Shown here piece after piece: positions 1 to 11,171 of a stretch of 64,000 nt of DNA (position 1 is its first letter; every line of letters begins with the position of its first letter). The stretch is from positions 203,501 to 267,500 of the forward strand of contig NC_065542.1 in assembly GCF_932294415.1 (NCBI RefSeq), read 5' to 3'. Source of the DNA: Quercus robur. Its lineage: Eukaryota; Streptophyta; Magnoliopsida; Fagales; Fagaceae. The notes below the pieces were generated by a model. It ran no database searches, was not told the DNA's origin, and was given only the letters and a program-made list of their open reading frames with translations. The translations under genes and the position numbers were made by a program.

Positions 1-85
1 AGCAGTGGTGGTTGTGGTACTACCTCTTTTTCTCTCAGTTGTTAAACACAAGGAATTCAGTTTCTCTCGATCTCAACAATCATCC

Positions 86-3000
86 ATGGCCACTGAGAAA
101 TTTGGAGTGAAGATTCAAAAGAATCCTCCGGAATCCAAACTCACTGAACTTGGTGTGAGAACATGGCCCAAGTATGTCGCTCTTTCTCCATCCATCTCAA
201 ACATTTATTTACCTTTTTTACTTTTGGATTTTGTTTTATCTATCTCAACTCTCCAATTTTTTTTTTTTTTATTTAAATTTTTATCTGAGCTGAAAACAAT
301 TGAAGGAAATCAATCATATCATTCAGACTAATCAGTAAAGGCGTTCCTTTTCCTATTTCTATGGTTTGATTTGAAGTTATTTTTTATACCCTTCACTTAT
401 GTTAAATGTTAAATCTTGTCATTCTACACTCTTATGTTATGCTAGTAGTAGTACTTCAAAGTTCAACCCATTATGGTTTCCCTTACAATACGAGTCCTTA
501 AAATATTAATTTCTGCAACCAAATGACATTCTTCTTAGTTCTCTCTTTATGAAGGAAAATTATCCTGAATTAAAAAAACCTATGAGGATTATATTTTTGG
601 GCAGAACAGAGCAACAAGCACAATGCAGCAGGCCACCAGTGCGGCTAATACTAATAGGGTATAAAAACTTCAAATTTCACAATGGAGAGTCAGTTTCACT
701 TTTCGCACTATACCTATGAATTAAGAATTAAAATGGTAACAACAAAAACAAACTAAAACTAACCGTTAGAAGACTAGCAGAATGTTGGACATACACGTGT
801 CTAGCAGAATGTTGGCTATACATGTGTGATTGAAGTCTCACTTTAAATAATAATGAGTGGAGTGAGTAGTTAATATAACATAGTTAGGCTCAAACTCATA
901 GGCTTAAGCTTTTGGGTCAAGTGGTGTTCTTATATGTTATATTAACTACTGTTGGGCCTTTTTTTCCCCCTCAAGATCATCTGTATGTGGGCTTTATGGA
1001 CTTGCCTTGTGTGATGCATACTTCTGTTGGTCCAAGTAGACACACCATATCCTTACTCCAGCTGCAAAAGGGACCTTGGATAACTAACCTTGCCACATTA
1101 GTTGCACACCACCATAGGCTCTAATACCACTTGCTGGGAGATCACACATTGAGGAGACTCAAATTAAGTAGTTAATATAATATATAGGGACACCACTTAA
1201 CCTATAAGCTTAAGCCTATGAATTTGGGCCCAATTATGTCATATTATTATTAATCACTCACTTTTGCTATTATTATTCAATATGGGGTTTCATTCACACA
1301 TGTATACCCAACACAAAATTTTCATTAATATCCAGAGTGGCAAGGTTTATATTTTTCTCGATAAAATATAATTCTTGTTGAATGGAAATGGTGGTGGTCA
1401 TGAGTATGTCAGTAACTCAAAATTTATCAGTATCCTAGATCATTCAGTTAGTGCAAAATAAGAACCGTTGCGTTCTTATACAAGTTATTTTCTCTCCACA
1501 ACATATTTTGATAGTCCAGAACAAAGTTTGTTCAGTTGTATCTTATACAAGTTGGTTCAGGCAGTCTTAAGGCATTACTAAGTTGTAAAGCACTGACCCT
1601 TAATAGGACGACAGAAAGTGTCTGCTACAAGTCCAGGAAGTCTGAAATCCTAGATATAAATTTTGCATGATAACTTTTCAAAATATTAAAACCATTGGAG
1701 TTCTTCAAACTTTTTTTTTTTTGATAAGTAAGAATGTTATATATACGAATGGCTGCTCTATGCATAAAAAACATAGAGCAAACCCAAAAAGTACAAGGAG
1801 GAAACAACGAAAAAGCAAAAAAGAAAACCAAATCACAAATTAATTACAAAGAGAGAGAGAGATAATGAAAGAAGGGAGAGAATCAGTAGTCGTGAGTCCC
1901 CAAGCCCGAGACCAATCAAAAAGAGTCCCACTGAAAGAAGCCAGCATCTGATCACCGGAGCTAATCAAATCCTCAAAAGTCCGCCGATTCCGTTCCTTCC
2001 AAATACACCAAAAGATGCACAACGGAACTAAATTCCATATCTGAGACGAGTGTTTCCCCAACCAATTCCACCAGCCAAAAAGCAAGTCTGGGATCGAACT
2101 AGGTACAACCCAATACAAGCCAAAAGTTATAAAGACAAAACTCCATAACCGATAAGCCATCTCACAATGAAGAAGTAAATGATCTACCGACTCTCCACAA
2201 TGTCTACACATAATGCACCAATCCACAAAATACACCAGTCTCCTCAATCTTAGGTTATCACCCGTTAGGATCTTATTCCAAGCTACACACCAAACAAAAA
2301 AGGAGACTCGCCTAGGGGCCTTTACTTTCCAAATAGCTTTCCACGGAAAGACTATTGAAGGAGAATTCCTTAATTTGTTATAATATGACCGGATATCAAA
2401 ATCCCCATTAACCTTCAACTTCCACCTCATCCGGTCTCCCACATCAATAGGAGGAGTATTAGCTCCCAACATACAAAGAAAATGTAGCCCTTCCTCCATC
2501 TCCCAATCATTAAATTCTCGAGTAAAACGAACCTCCCAAGTTCGTCTATCCTCCTCCCCTTGCCTTGACAAGGAGGCTTCAACAGATATCTCCTTATCAA
2601 TAGCAATACCATACAACCTTGGGAAGGCCAAGTAAAAAGGTTGACCCCCACACCACCCATCCTGCCAAAACCTCACTCTATTCCCCAACCCAACAACAAA
2701 TTGACAATTCTTACTAAAATCCTCCCAACCCATGCGAATGCCTCTCCACAAACCACACCCATGAACTCCCCTACCCAGTTTTGAGGTCCACCCCCCCCAC
2801 TCTTCCCCATATTTTGAAGCCACCACCCTCCTCCATAGCCGATCCTCTTCCTTCCCAAATCGCCACAACCATTTCCCCAATAAGGCCTTATTGAAAGTAG
2901 TAAGTTTCCTTATCCCCAAACCACCATTAGCTATAGGCACAAACTTTGTCCCATCCTACCAGATGAATTCTGCTATTACCCCAAAGAAAATCCCTTTGTA

Positions 3001-5531
3001 GTTTTTCAATTCTATTAGCCACATGAGTAGGAATTGTGAATAGCGATAGAAAATAGGTAGGAAGACTAGATAATGTACTCTTAAGTAGCATCAATCGACC
3101 CCCCTTAGACAAATATAGCTTCTTCCACCCGGCTAATCTCCGCTCAAATTTTTCCAGAATAGGATTCCAAATTGAAGGGGAGTTCTTCAAACTTTATCTG
3201 TGTAGTTTTGATTTAATAGCTTTAATACTTTACCAACTGAATTGAGGGGTGAGGATGTTAGTTGAATATGCAAAACAAGAGCTCAGCATGTGCAAGTGTT
3301 TTAACTGACTACCATTGTGGTGATTATCAATTTCTCCATGCAATGAGAGTGGAAATAGCTCACTAATCCTAACAGGAAGATGTTACAGGACCAAGAAACT
3401 TCATTGCAATGAGCAATTACCATAACAAGGACGTTAGGGTTTTAGAAAATAAAGGAACAAAGGCAATGAACTTCAGAAAATTCTAATGGATTTTTCTTTT
3501 TTTACTTTAAGTGATCCTTTTAGAATTGAAGCAGCATATTCCTTTGAAAATGCATTGATTGAAGATAATATCACCATTGCTTTAATACATCATTTGTGCA
3601 ATTCCTTTTGTTTTGGAGGAGGGGGGGATGGGGGTGAGGCTATATTTAATTTGAAGAAGTGAGGAGGGAGGATGAGGCCCACAACCATGAGTCCCAAGCC
3701 CACCCTAAAAGGAGTAGTTTGATTTTCAACTCCCAAGGTTTCTAAGTACTTATAGACCATTATTCCATCCCCACTCATCATCTTCTTTTGCAGTTGTTAA
3801 ACATTCTGGTATACTTTGTGAGAAAAATGTCAAATTAGATCAGATTTATCTTGCAATTTCTCTCTAAACTGTGGATTTACATCCTCCATACTTTACACAA
3901 GGTTTCTATGTCCAAGAAATAGTCAGACCTTCAAAATGAAACAAGCTGCTCAACCTTGGATTTGGTAGGAACTGTTGTAATAGGGTAAGCGTAGTTGGAT
4001 AACTATTTAAATAAGTATTAGCATAGGCATTTGCTGGAAAATTGGATGAGACACTGTTTTGCTATGTTAAAAGTATGGGAGCAAGGAAAGACAATCTCAC
4101 TGGTTGCAATAAGCGGCTAGAATTTGATAATGGAATTGAGTATTGCAGTTATGTACTCCCTACTAGAATAGAACAAAGGAGATGGCTAGGTTTTATTTAT
4201 ACCTAGGAACAGAGGTTAGGGTCTAATACCTTGAAGAGAGATCTGGCATGCTCTGAAGTTTAGTATGTAGATTACCCAAAACTTTAAGGGTTAAAATTGT
4301 TATGGCAGCACCATTGAAATTAATCCCAAGCCTCCTACGGGTTGATTATGTATTTATGTTTGGTGAACAGGCCTGCCTGGTGTTATTGTTGATTTTCTTT
4401 TGTTAGAATAAAAATGGAATGTTTCCATTCTCAGTATATATAGCTTGGTATGCCTAATTGGCCTATGGAATAAATCTTTATAAGTCACTATATTACCCAT
4501 TTTTGTTCAACAGATAAAAGCCCCATTAGATTGAAATAAGAACAAAAATGCTAACCAAAAGGAGCTTAGGGTTCTCAAGGATATGACATTTGTTTGCCCA
4601 TCTTGATTGGAACTTGGTATATGGGACATATATTTGGAAGTAATTTTTTTCAACTTTGAAATTGTGAGCAACATTTAATATATCAAAATCTATTGGTCTC
4701 ACAGATGATGCCGAACTAACTGAAATTGAATCAGATTCCTCCCTCCTGAGGACTCTCCTGATAATCTGATACAAACTATTTAACAAGCTCTGAAGTAGCA
4801 AGTTTTATGAGCCTAAAATCTATACCAACACAGCAGTTAGATTATTGTCACCAACGCTGCAACCGTATCAATTTCACTAGTATTCCAACTCCTCAAGGAC
4901 ACCTCTCTCCAGTGTTTCTCCACTCTTCTTTCACCAAAGTTGTAGAGAAATTTTAATAGTTTTTTACATTTTTTTTATTGGTAAGGTAAGGTATACGCAT
5001 CTAGTGGGTTTTTACCTCACCCTGCACCTTGTTCTCAAAGCTTGTTCTCAAGGGAATGGATTTCCATTTGAACTAGAGCTTATTGAAATGCAAGTTTTCT
5101 ACTTGATTGTATTTCATGGGAAATAATGACTGCATATATTTCAATGATAACAAGGATTAGGCACCTTTTAGTTTCAGACTTTAATTTTGATATACATTCA
5201 TAAAGATTCATTCTTTTACAGAAAAATCTGTTTATAGGACTTCTTCATTTTGATATTTTATATTCTATCCTTCCATGGTGCAACTTAATGTGAAGAATAC
5301 TTTGATTTCTGTAATCTGAATAGATGGGGATGCGGTCCAAGCAAATTTCCATGGGAATTCACTGCCACAGAGACTATGTTTCTGCTGGATGGGAAAGTCA
5401 AGGTTTATGTGGATGGTTATGATGAATCGTTTGCAATTGGGGCTGGTGATTTGGTTGTATTCCCTAAAGGCATGAAAGTTACTTGGGATGTCACTAAAGC
5501 TGTGAACAAGCACTATAGCTTGGAAAAGTAA
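86..5531 (+). CDS. Small RmlC-like cupin protein (Cupin_3/DUF861 type), two exons
   Basis: Exons 86-171 and 5324-5531 join with GT-AG boundaries and an unbroken frame to give 97 residues. The start is the first ATG in good context (CCATGG). The second exon carries the single cupin beta-barrel: a [10 protein letters not shown] lead-in, [16 protein letters not shown], then [17 protein letters not shown] ending KHYSLEK. The length and these motifs match the small plant Cupin_3 proteins (enzymatic role mostly unproven; the family is distantly related to ureidoglycine aminohydrolase). No transit or signal peptide is evident, so a cytosolic location is inferred. The classical metal-binding histidine cluster is not obvious, so catalysis cannot be claimed. 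The single 5.15 kb intron (172-5323) is swollen by a LINE fragment and other repeats. The promoter lies outside the window. Confidence 0.88.
792..1311. repeat. Inverted pair of LTR-like sequences (rearranged retroelement remnant)
   Basis: About 145 bp starting near 802 (TGTTGGCTATACATGTGTGA) recurs in reverse complement, ending at 1311 (TGTTGGGTATACATGTGTGA). The shared part includes the ATAGGCTTAAGCTT tract. The copies start TGTTGG, like LTR ends. At 1120-1132 the minus strand reads TGGTATTAGAGC, one base off the initiator-methionine tRNA primer-binding site. This looks like LTR sequence rearranged into an inverted pair. It lies in the cupin intron. Confidence 0.5.
1714..3178 (-). mobile_element. 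LINE (L1-like), 5'-truncated, inside the cupin intron
   Basis: The minus strand encodes the C-terminal part of a plant LINE ORF2. Residues [28 protein letters not shown] to VGWDKVC lie in 3190-2940. A second frame covers 2940-1840 and ends with the RNase-H-like/zinc-binding region (WCIMC...HLLLHC) and a stop. The frames are offset by one base near 2936-2940, consistent with a single-base deletion. The 3' end reads TTACTTATCA followed by poly-A (poly-T at 1711-1722 on +). A direct repeat GGAGTTCTTCAAACTTT flanks the element (1697-1713 and 3179-3195), so insertion by target-primed reverse transcription is well supported. The endonuclease and most of the RT domain are missing, so it is dead. It is closely related to the LINE at 41673-44892. 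Confidence 0.9.
1840..3190 (-). pseudogene. LINE ORF2 C-terminal fragment (frameshifted)
   Basis: This is the coding remnant of the element above: thumb/linker region, then the zf-RVT-type zinc-binding domain with the order W-C-x2-C and H-L-L-L-H-C, ending SLSLCN and a stop at 1840. Only about 450 of roughly 1,250 ORF2 residues remain. The frame changes once near 2940. Confidence 0.88.
4975..5095 (-). mobile_element. tRNA-derived SINE, family 2, degraded copy
   Basis: Read on the minus strand, it starts with a box-A-like region (GAGCTCTAGTTCAAATGG type) and ends near TACCAATAAAAAAA. It aligns by eye with copies at 27735-27840 and 38240-38349. The tail is the plus-strand poly-T near 4967-4977. 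No clear target duplication was seen. It lies in the cupin intron. Confidence 0.5.
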
Positions 5532-7186
5532 TGTATCTAAGCCAGATGTTGCTTTGGAATAGTATTATCCATGTTGTAATAGGTTTTTACCTAAAGTTGG
5601 ATGACTGGAGTATGTGGTGTATTCTCATGAATAAGTTTCTATTTTGCAGTACTTCTAACCAACGTTTTAAAAGTTATCACTGTTGAAGGTTTGATCTAGA
5701 TCCCTATGTGAATCTTGCTCTATTCAGCTGTCATAGATGCATCCCATTATCCTAAAAATTTATGCAAATCCACCCATCTTTTTGTTAAATCTTTCTTCTC
5801 CTTAATTCCTTAGTCTTCAATCAGAAGCAAGTCCTGTTCTAATCGTCTCTCACAGATGCATCCCAGTATCCTAAAAATTTATGTACAGAATCATCGGCAT
5901 TGACTCATCTGTTCATTGAAGGGTTTTTACGAAGTAGTGGACCAAGTGGATGAGAATCGCCAGCCCAAAGCTGCCTCTTCTGAAACAAACAAATGCATTT
6001 TCGACCATGTTATACCGGGATGATCTGTGTTTGTGACTTTTGTCTCTATTAGTTACTGATATATACACACACACACTTGATATTAGCTTATGAGTTTGGT
6101 CATGTGCGCGTGTTATTCATAAGATTTATATATATAGCTTGGCTTCACTTGAAAAAAAAATCAGGCTTTAGATTTGTATATATATTTAGCGTGTTATTCT
6201 TTCTTTCTTCTGTCTTTTTAAACAAGAAAAAGGGGCTGTTTAAGCATATTAAACTTATAAGTATGTTTTTTTGGATAAACTGTGATGCAATTGTTTTAAC
6301 CAACTTAATAGCTAGCAAGTATTGAAAAAAGCACAATAACTAAGCAGATTGGCCCACTGAGAATGTGTGGCATCATCCATAGTTTGTATAAACATTTGAT
6401 GTAAGAGACCACAATTGTGAATGGAACAATTGAAAAAAAGTTAAGACCATCAATAAGTCATTTCTGCAAAATCATGAAATGTCTCCTAAAATTTTTTATG
6501 ATGATGCCGAACGACGAAAAATGGCTTTCAGAGTCATGCCATTTACAATACTGATTTGAGGATTTGACTTTGTTTCTAAAGGAATGTAGTCAATGATGTA
6601 TCAATTAAGTGGACTTCTTCAGGTTGATGTATTTTTGAAGATAATGCTAGTAACAGTTACCAAGTATAAAAGCTAAATTTTGATTGAAATTATTAGAGCT
6701 ATTAATTATTATCAAGAAGAAAAGTAAGCCAAGTTTATGCTAAGTCACAAAGTAAACGGTACAAACAATGCTAAAGGGCTTGAACATGAAATCAAGTCGA
6801 TGATAGAGAACTAAGGATCTATTAAATAACAAGATTAACAACTAAGAACTTGAATTTAACTTAAAAGAACATGAATATAATCAAGATTAATAGAGTAAGA
6901 AGTTGCCAATACACTACTTACTTTCAACACCGCCTTCCTAAATCCCATGAAGTATGAGAAATCTATAAAGGGAATACAATAACAAAAGAATAATCTTCGT
7001 ATCAGCAATTTTTCAATTTAGAGTAGTGTGTTTTTCTCGAGAATAAATCGTTTACATATGCTTGAGGCCTTTGGCAGTTATTAGTAACTAGTAAGTTACT
7101 TGTGCGATGTACGGATAATATTGTAATGTTTTATGTAATATAGTTTTAGAGAATGTTATATATATACTATAGCATAATTGTTATAG
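5532..7186. other. Cupin 3' flank and spacer; no gene recognised
   Basis: AT-rich sequence with a short TA/CA dinucleotide tract at 6060-6077. Short reading frames here have no family features or splice context. Nothing else is supported. Confidence 0.6.
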
Positions 7187-7488
7187 AACTTCATTAGTAA
7201 TGAAAAAGCAACATTATAAATTGCACACACATATCCATTATAATTATTCAATTGAAGTAATAAGAGGAGAAAAAAAAAACTACTTTGGAAGAATATTATA
7301 GAATAAAAGTTGATATAAAATGTTCTTTCTTTTTCTAACTTTATTAATAATGAAAAAGCAACATTATAAATTGCATACACATATCCATTATAATTATTCA
7401 ATTGAAGTAATAAGAAAGAGAGAGAAAACTTTAGAGGAATATTATAGAATAAAAGTTGATATAAAATGTGTCTTTCTTTTTCTACTTA
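7187..7488. repeat. Tandem duplication, two units of about 150 bp
   Basis: Unit 1 (7187-7336) and unit 2 (from 7337) share AATGAAAAAGCAACATTATA, the CATATCCATTATAATTATTC tract and TATAGAATAAAAGTTGATAT in the same order. They differ by small indels in an A/G-rich stretch. The duplication is non-coding. Confidence 0.85.
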
Positions 7489-8064
7489 ATTCTAAAACCA
7501 ATTACACATTCCAAACACCCATAGTTGATCACATCATTTACAAAACCTACAAATTCACAACATTTGACCTTAACATCTAAATCGTAAATTGCCATTGTCA
7601 CTCAATATAAACTGCAAGCCCCCCTACTTTGGTTATAGCCAACTCATATAGGTTAAGATTAGTTGAAACAACAAAGTTAGAGCTAAGTATGTGTCGTCAA
7701 AAGATTGAAGGTAAATTACATCGTTTTTTGTCTATGTGTATTTGACATGGAATTACATGAAGGGTTATGGGTAAGTATATAGAAAGGGCTAGAAGTGCAA
7801 GAGGTGAAATGGTAAATTAAAATGCAAAGATTTTTATCTGTATGTGTAAAGGATGAAAAGTCTTGAAACATTGAACCAAATGATACAAAGAATTTTTTTT
7901 TTTTTTTTTAATTAGAAAAGTCTTGAAACATCGAACCAAATGAAACAAAAAGTCAATATTTAATTTGTTTTTATCTTCGATGTGGCATTTGAGAATATTT
8001 CGATTTTCTTTACATAAAATACGCCACTTGTTATAATCTCATACTTTCCCACATGAGATCTCTG

Positions 8065-8104
<40 letters not shown>

Positions 8105-8107
8105 CAT
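7489..8107. other. Spacer ending in a (TA)n microsatellite
   Basis: No gene is recognised. A T-run lies at about 7892-7910 and a TA tract of about 34 bp occupies 8067-8100, immediately left of the hairpin element. Confidence 0.6.
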
Positions 8108-8219
8108 ACTAGCCTTTAAGCACGTACTCACGCACGTGCTCAAAAGCTCTTCTATTTTTTTGGGGAAAAGTTAATAATTTGCATCAATTATAATTTGAGA
8201 TTATTATAATTTCCAGTCA

Positions 8220-8261
<42 letters not shown>

Positions 8262-8439
8262 CTAGAAGTGATGAGTATTATGTGTTAGCAAGTGAAATAA
8301 TACTCATCACACTTCTAGGTTTTTTTGTGATTGGAAAATATAGTAATCTCAAATTATAATTGTTGCAAATTATTAACTTTTTCCCAAAACAATAGAAGCA
8401 CTTCTAAACACGCGCGTGAGCACGTGCTTAAAGGCTAGT
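8108..8439. mobile_element. Near-palindromic hairpin MITE
   Basis: The outer ends ACTAGCCTTTAAGCACGT and their reverse complement (ACGTGCTTAAAGGCTAGT, 8422-8439) begin two arms of about 150 bp that pair almost throughout, including AGTTAATAATTTGCA and ATAATTTGAGATTA. A 40-base A-run at about 8221-8259 interrupts the left arm. The loop is around GTGTTAGCAAG. There is no coding capacity. The adjacent TA tract hides any target duplication. If transcribed, the RNA would fold into a long hairpin. Confidence 0.8.
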
Positions 8440-11119
8440 TGTGATTAAAAAATGCATCAATCCCGAACTATGGTGAATAAAAAGTTGTCTTTTAAAAAAA
8501 ATAGAAGACCATTTGAGCACATGCAAAACCAAAGTGCTAGTTTTAAAACAAAATAATACCTGACACAAAATCTAAAATGGACTTTTTTGGGGCAATCAAT
8601 CTTAAATGGAAGTCCCTTGATAATGCAATGCAATAAATAAACTTTGGACTCTTTTGTGCGATTGAGATCTCAAATTAATGGGTCTACCAAGTTGCCTTTG
8701 TTATTTAAAAGTACCATTTTATTGAACATGTTCTTGCAATTTTACTAAAGATTGGTTGATAATCGCCTTCTTCTCATCATGTATAGTGATATTTTTGTCC
8801 AAATTTAACACATGAATTTTATGTCATAAGCCAAAGGAAACTTTATCTTTAATATACAATGGAAGGGTCTACTTAACAAGTACCCTCTTGTCACATCATC
8901 AGCTTTCAAATGCATATACATCTCTCTCCAAATACTTCACATCACTATCCTCAAATGCAATACACTCTGTTTTTTTGTTTGAAAATTAAGTATAAAAGGT
9001 TTCATTTCCCACAGCTAGCCATTAAGGACGAACAAAGTAATCCATTTTTCTCATAAAAACACTTATAACTTGCATTGTCCTCGTGTCTTGCCCACTAGTG
9101 TTAACTTGTATGTTTGTAGTCTTGACTCTTGAAGCATTGTTTTAGCCAAATCCATTATCTGCTGTGAGTGAAGCAATTTAACGTGTTTCGACTTGTCTAG
9201 ATTGCCCTAACCAATACTGCCCCATAGCTCCCCTCCTCTCTTCATTCCATTGTTAATCATTGGAAAAGGCCAGAGAAATAAATCTTCATATTAGTAAATC
9301 AGGTCTTTAGTCTTCCTAGATTTCATGCCATTGGACATTCCCACAACACATGCATCATTGTTTCAGTGTATTCATTCTATGCCCCAAATTCTTTATGGAT
9401 GAACTTGCATAAAATTATTTTTTTGGCATTAAATTTAAATCTCCCTCACCACCATAATGTTGGGGAAAACAAAACATAACAAGGTAACCAAATTAGATAT
9501 AACGTTACCTGAGGGGGAAAATGTCAGATATAGCATTGGAGAAATAAAGATTTAAATGAATAAGTTCATTTAAACATACATAGTTGATAAAGTCTGTCAT
9601 ATATGCACACCTTAAGTAAGTACATTTCCACAAATCACATATAGCCTATTGGAAGGATCTTTAGGCTACAATTTAACCATGGATTTAGGGCAATGAATTA
9701 ATAATTGCATACAAATATATATACCTTGTGATGAGAACATTTCTTGACTCGAAGGGGTGTTGTTGGTTTAGTTTGCATTGATTTGGAATTCAAAGAATAT
9801 GTAATCTCCCTCCTGTAATCCAAATAAAAAATTAACAATCATAATCGAAATCTTTTCAAAAATGAAAATAAAGAAAATAGACCCAAGATATAGAGTGACC
9901 TACCTAAACTGGTTGCCTTTATTTTTTGTTTTAATTTAATTTTTGGAACCACAAATTGTAGTAGAATAGAAGCGGAGAAACGATTAAATAGCAATTACTT
10001 GAGTTTGCTATTAATACATTAATTTATACATACACATGGAAGAAGAAAAAGTACCTCAACAAGTCCAAATATGATATCTCATGCTCTCTACAACCATGAC
10101 CGCTCTCTTCTACTATTTCTCAAATGAAGCTGCACTAACATGGCACGTTGGCCAATGATGATGCTGAGCAATTGGCGTTGATTTCAATGACAGCTTCATT
10201 AAAGTTGATTTCTCAATAGGTTTTGAATTTGGGAGTTCTGTTGCGATTTTGCAGACGCTTTCACTAAAATAAAAATAACAACCAATACCCAGTTCAAGAA
10301 ATATAGAAATTTGAGAGAGAGAGAGAGGGGGGGGGGGAGGAGTACCATCTGCACTGAGTAGCCTTGGGAAACCGTAAAACATAGGCTTGAAGAATTGTGG
10401 ACTACAGAAGTATCTATGTGTGAACGGATTCTTGAGAAAATGATAATAAGCATCCACAATGGCTCATGCCATTCTATCCTATTTTACCATCTTAAAAAGC
10501 CACTTTATCAATTATACAATACCATTTTAAAATACACCCAGCATCCCAACTTTTATTTTACCATACTACACATTAAAATAATATAAAAATAGTTCTCACT
10601 TCTCTCTTTGATCTCTATTTCTCTTCCTCTATCAACCACCCACCACCACCACCACCACCATCCAATTTCTCAGTCACACCACCCACCTCCACTGAGCAAA
10701 ATCCATAGCAAAATCCAAAATCAAAATCAAAATCCAAAATCAAAACCAAAAACCCACCATCGAGCCACACTGCCGCTGCACCACCTGACCCATGCCCACA
10801 TCAGTCACAAACCCACCACCGCCAAAAACCCATACAACTTGCCGATCTCCACCGCTAGAAAGCCAAATCACTCGTAGATCTCCACCGCCAGAAACCACAA
10901 AAAATACCCAAAAATGAGAGACCGACTGAGAGAGAAAAGCTTGAGATTAAAGGGATTTGGACATGGGTGGGTGAATTGGCAGCGATGGAGAGAGAGAGAG
11001 GGGATGAGAGAGAACAGAGAGGCTTGGTGTGAGAAAGAGTTTCAGCGATGGAGAGAGAGATGAGAGACCATGGAGAGAGAGAACTGATGTTTACAAATAA
11101 AATATTAATATATTTTTTA
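8440..11119. other. Spacer without a recognised gene; simple repeats
   Basis: AT-rich DNA with a GA/poly-G tract at 10314-10338, a (CCA)n run at 10636-10660, an AAAATC-rich tract at 10700-10755 and GA-rich stretches at 10980-11085. A minus-strand frame at 10457-10347 is followed by a plausible GT donor, but the peptide has no features I recognise. Confidence 0.5.
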
Positions 11120-11171
11120 CAATTGAGCTACAGTGTGATTCTACATTTAGAATCACACTATAGCACAATTG
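11120..11171. repeat. Short perfect-ended hairpin (about 23 bp arms)
   Basis: CAATTGAGCTACAGTGTGAT on the left pairs with ATCACACTATAGCACAATTG on the right, with one or two mismatches around a short loop. It may be the core or end of a MITE; the outer boundaries are not clear. Confidence 0.6.

Noticed and set aside
5265-5513. Open frame of 82 codons on the minus strand
   Set aside because: It is the antisense shadow of cupin exon 2.
7187-7488. CRISPR-like repeat array
   Set aside because: Only two adjacent long units without spacers, in a plant nuclear genome.
7156-7580. Overlapping open frames on both strands with repeated peptide
   Set aside because: Both come from the 150 bp tandem duplication in non-coding AT-rich DNA.
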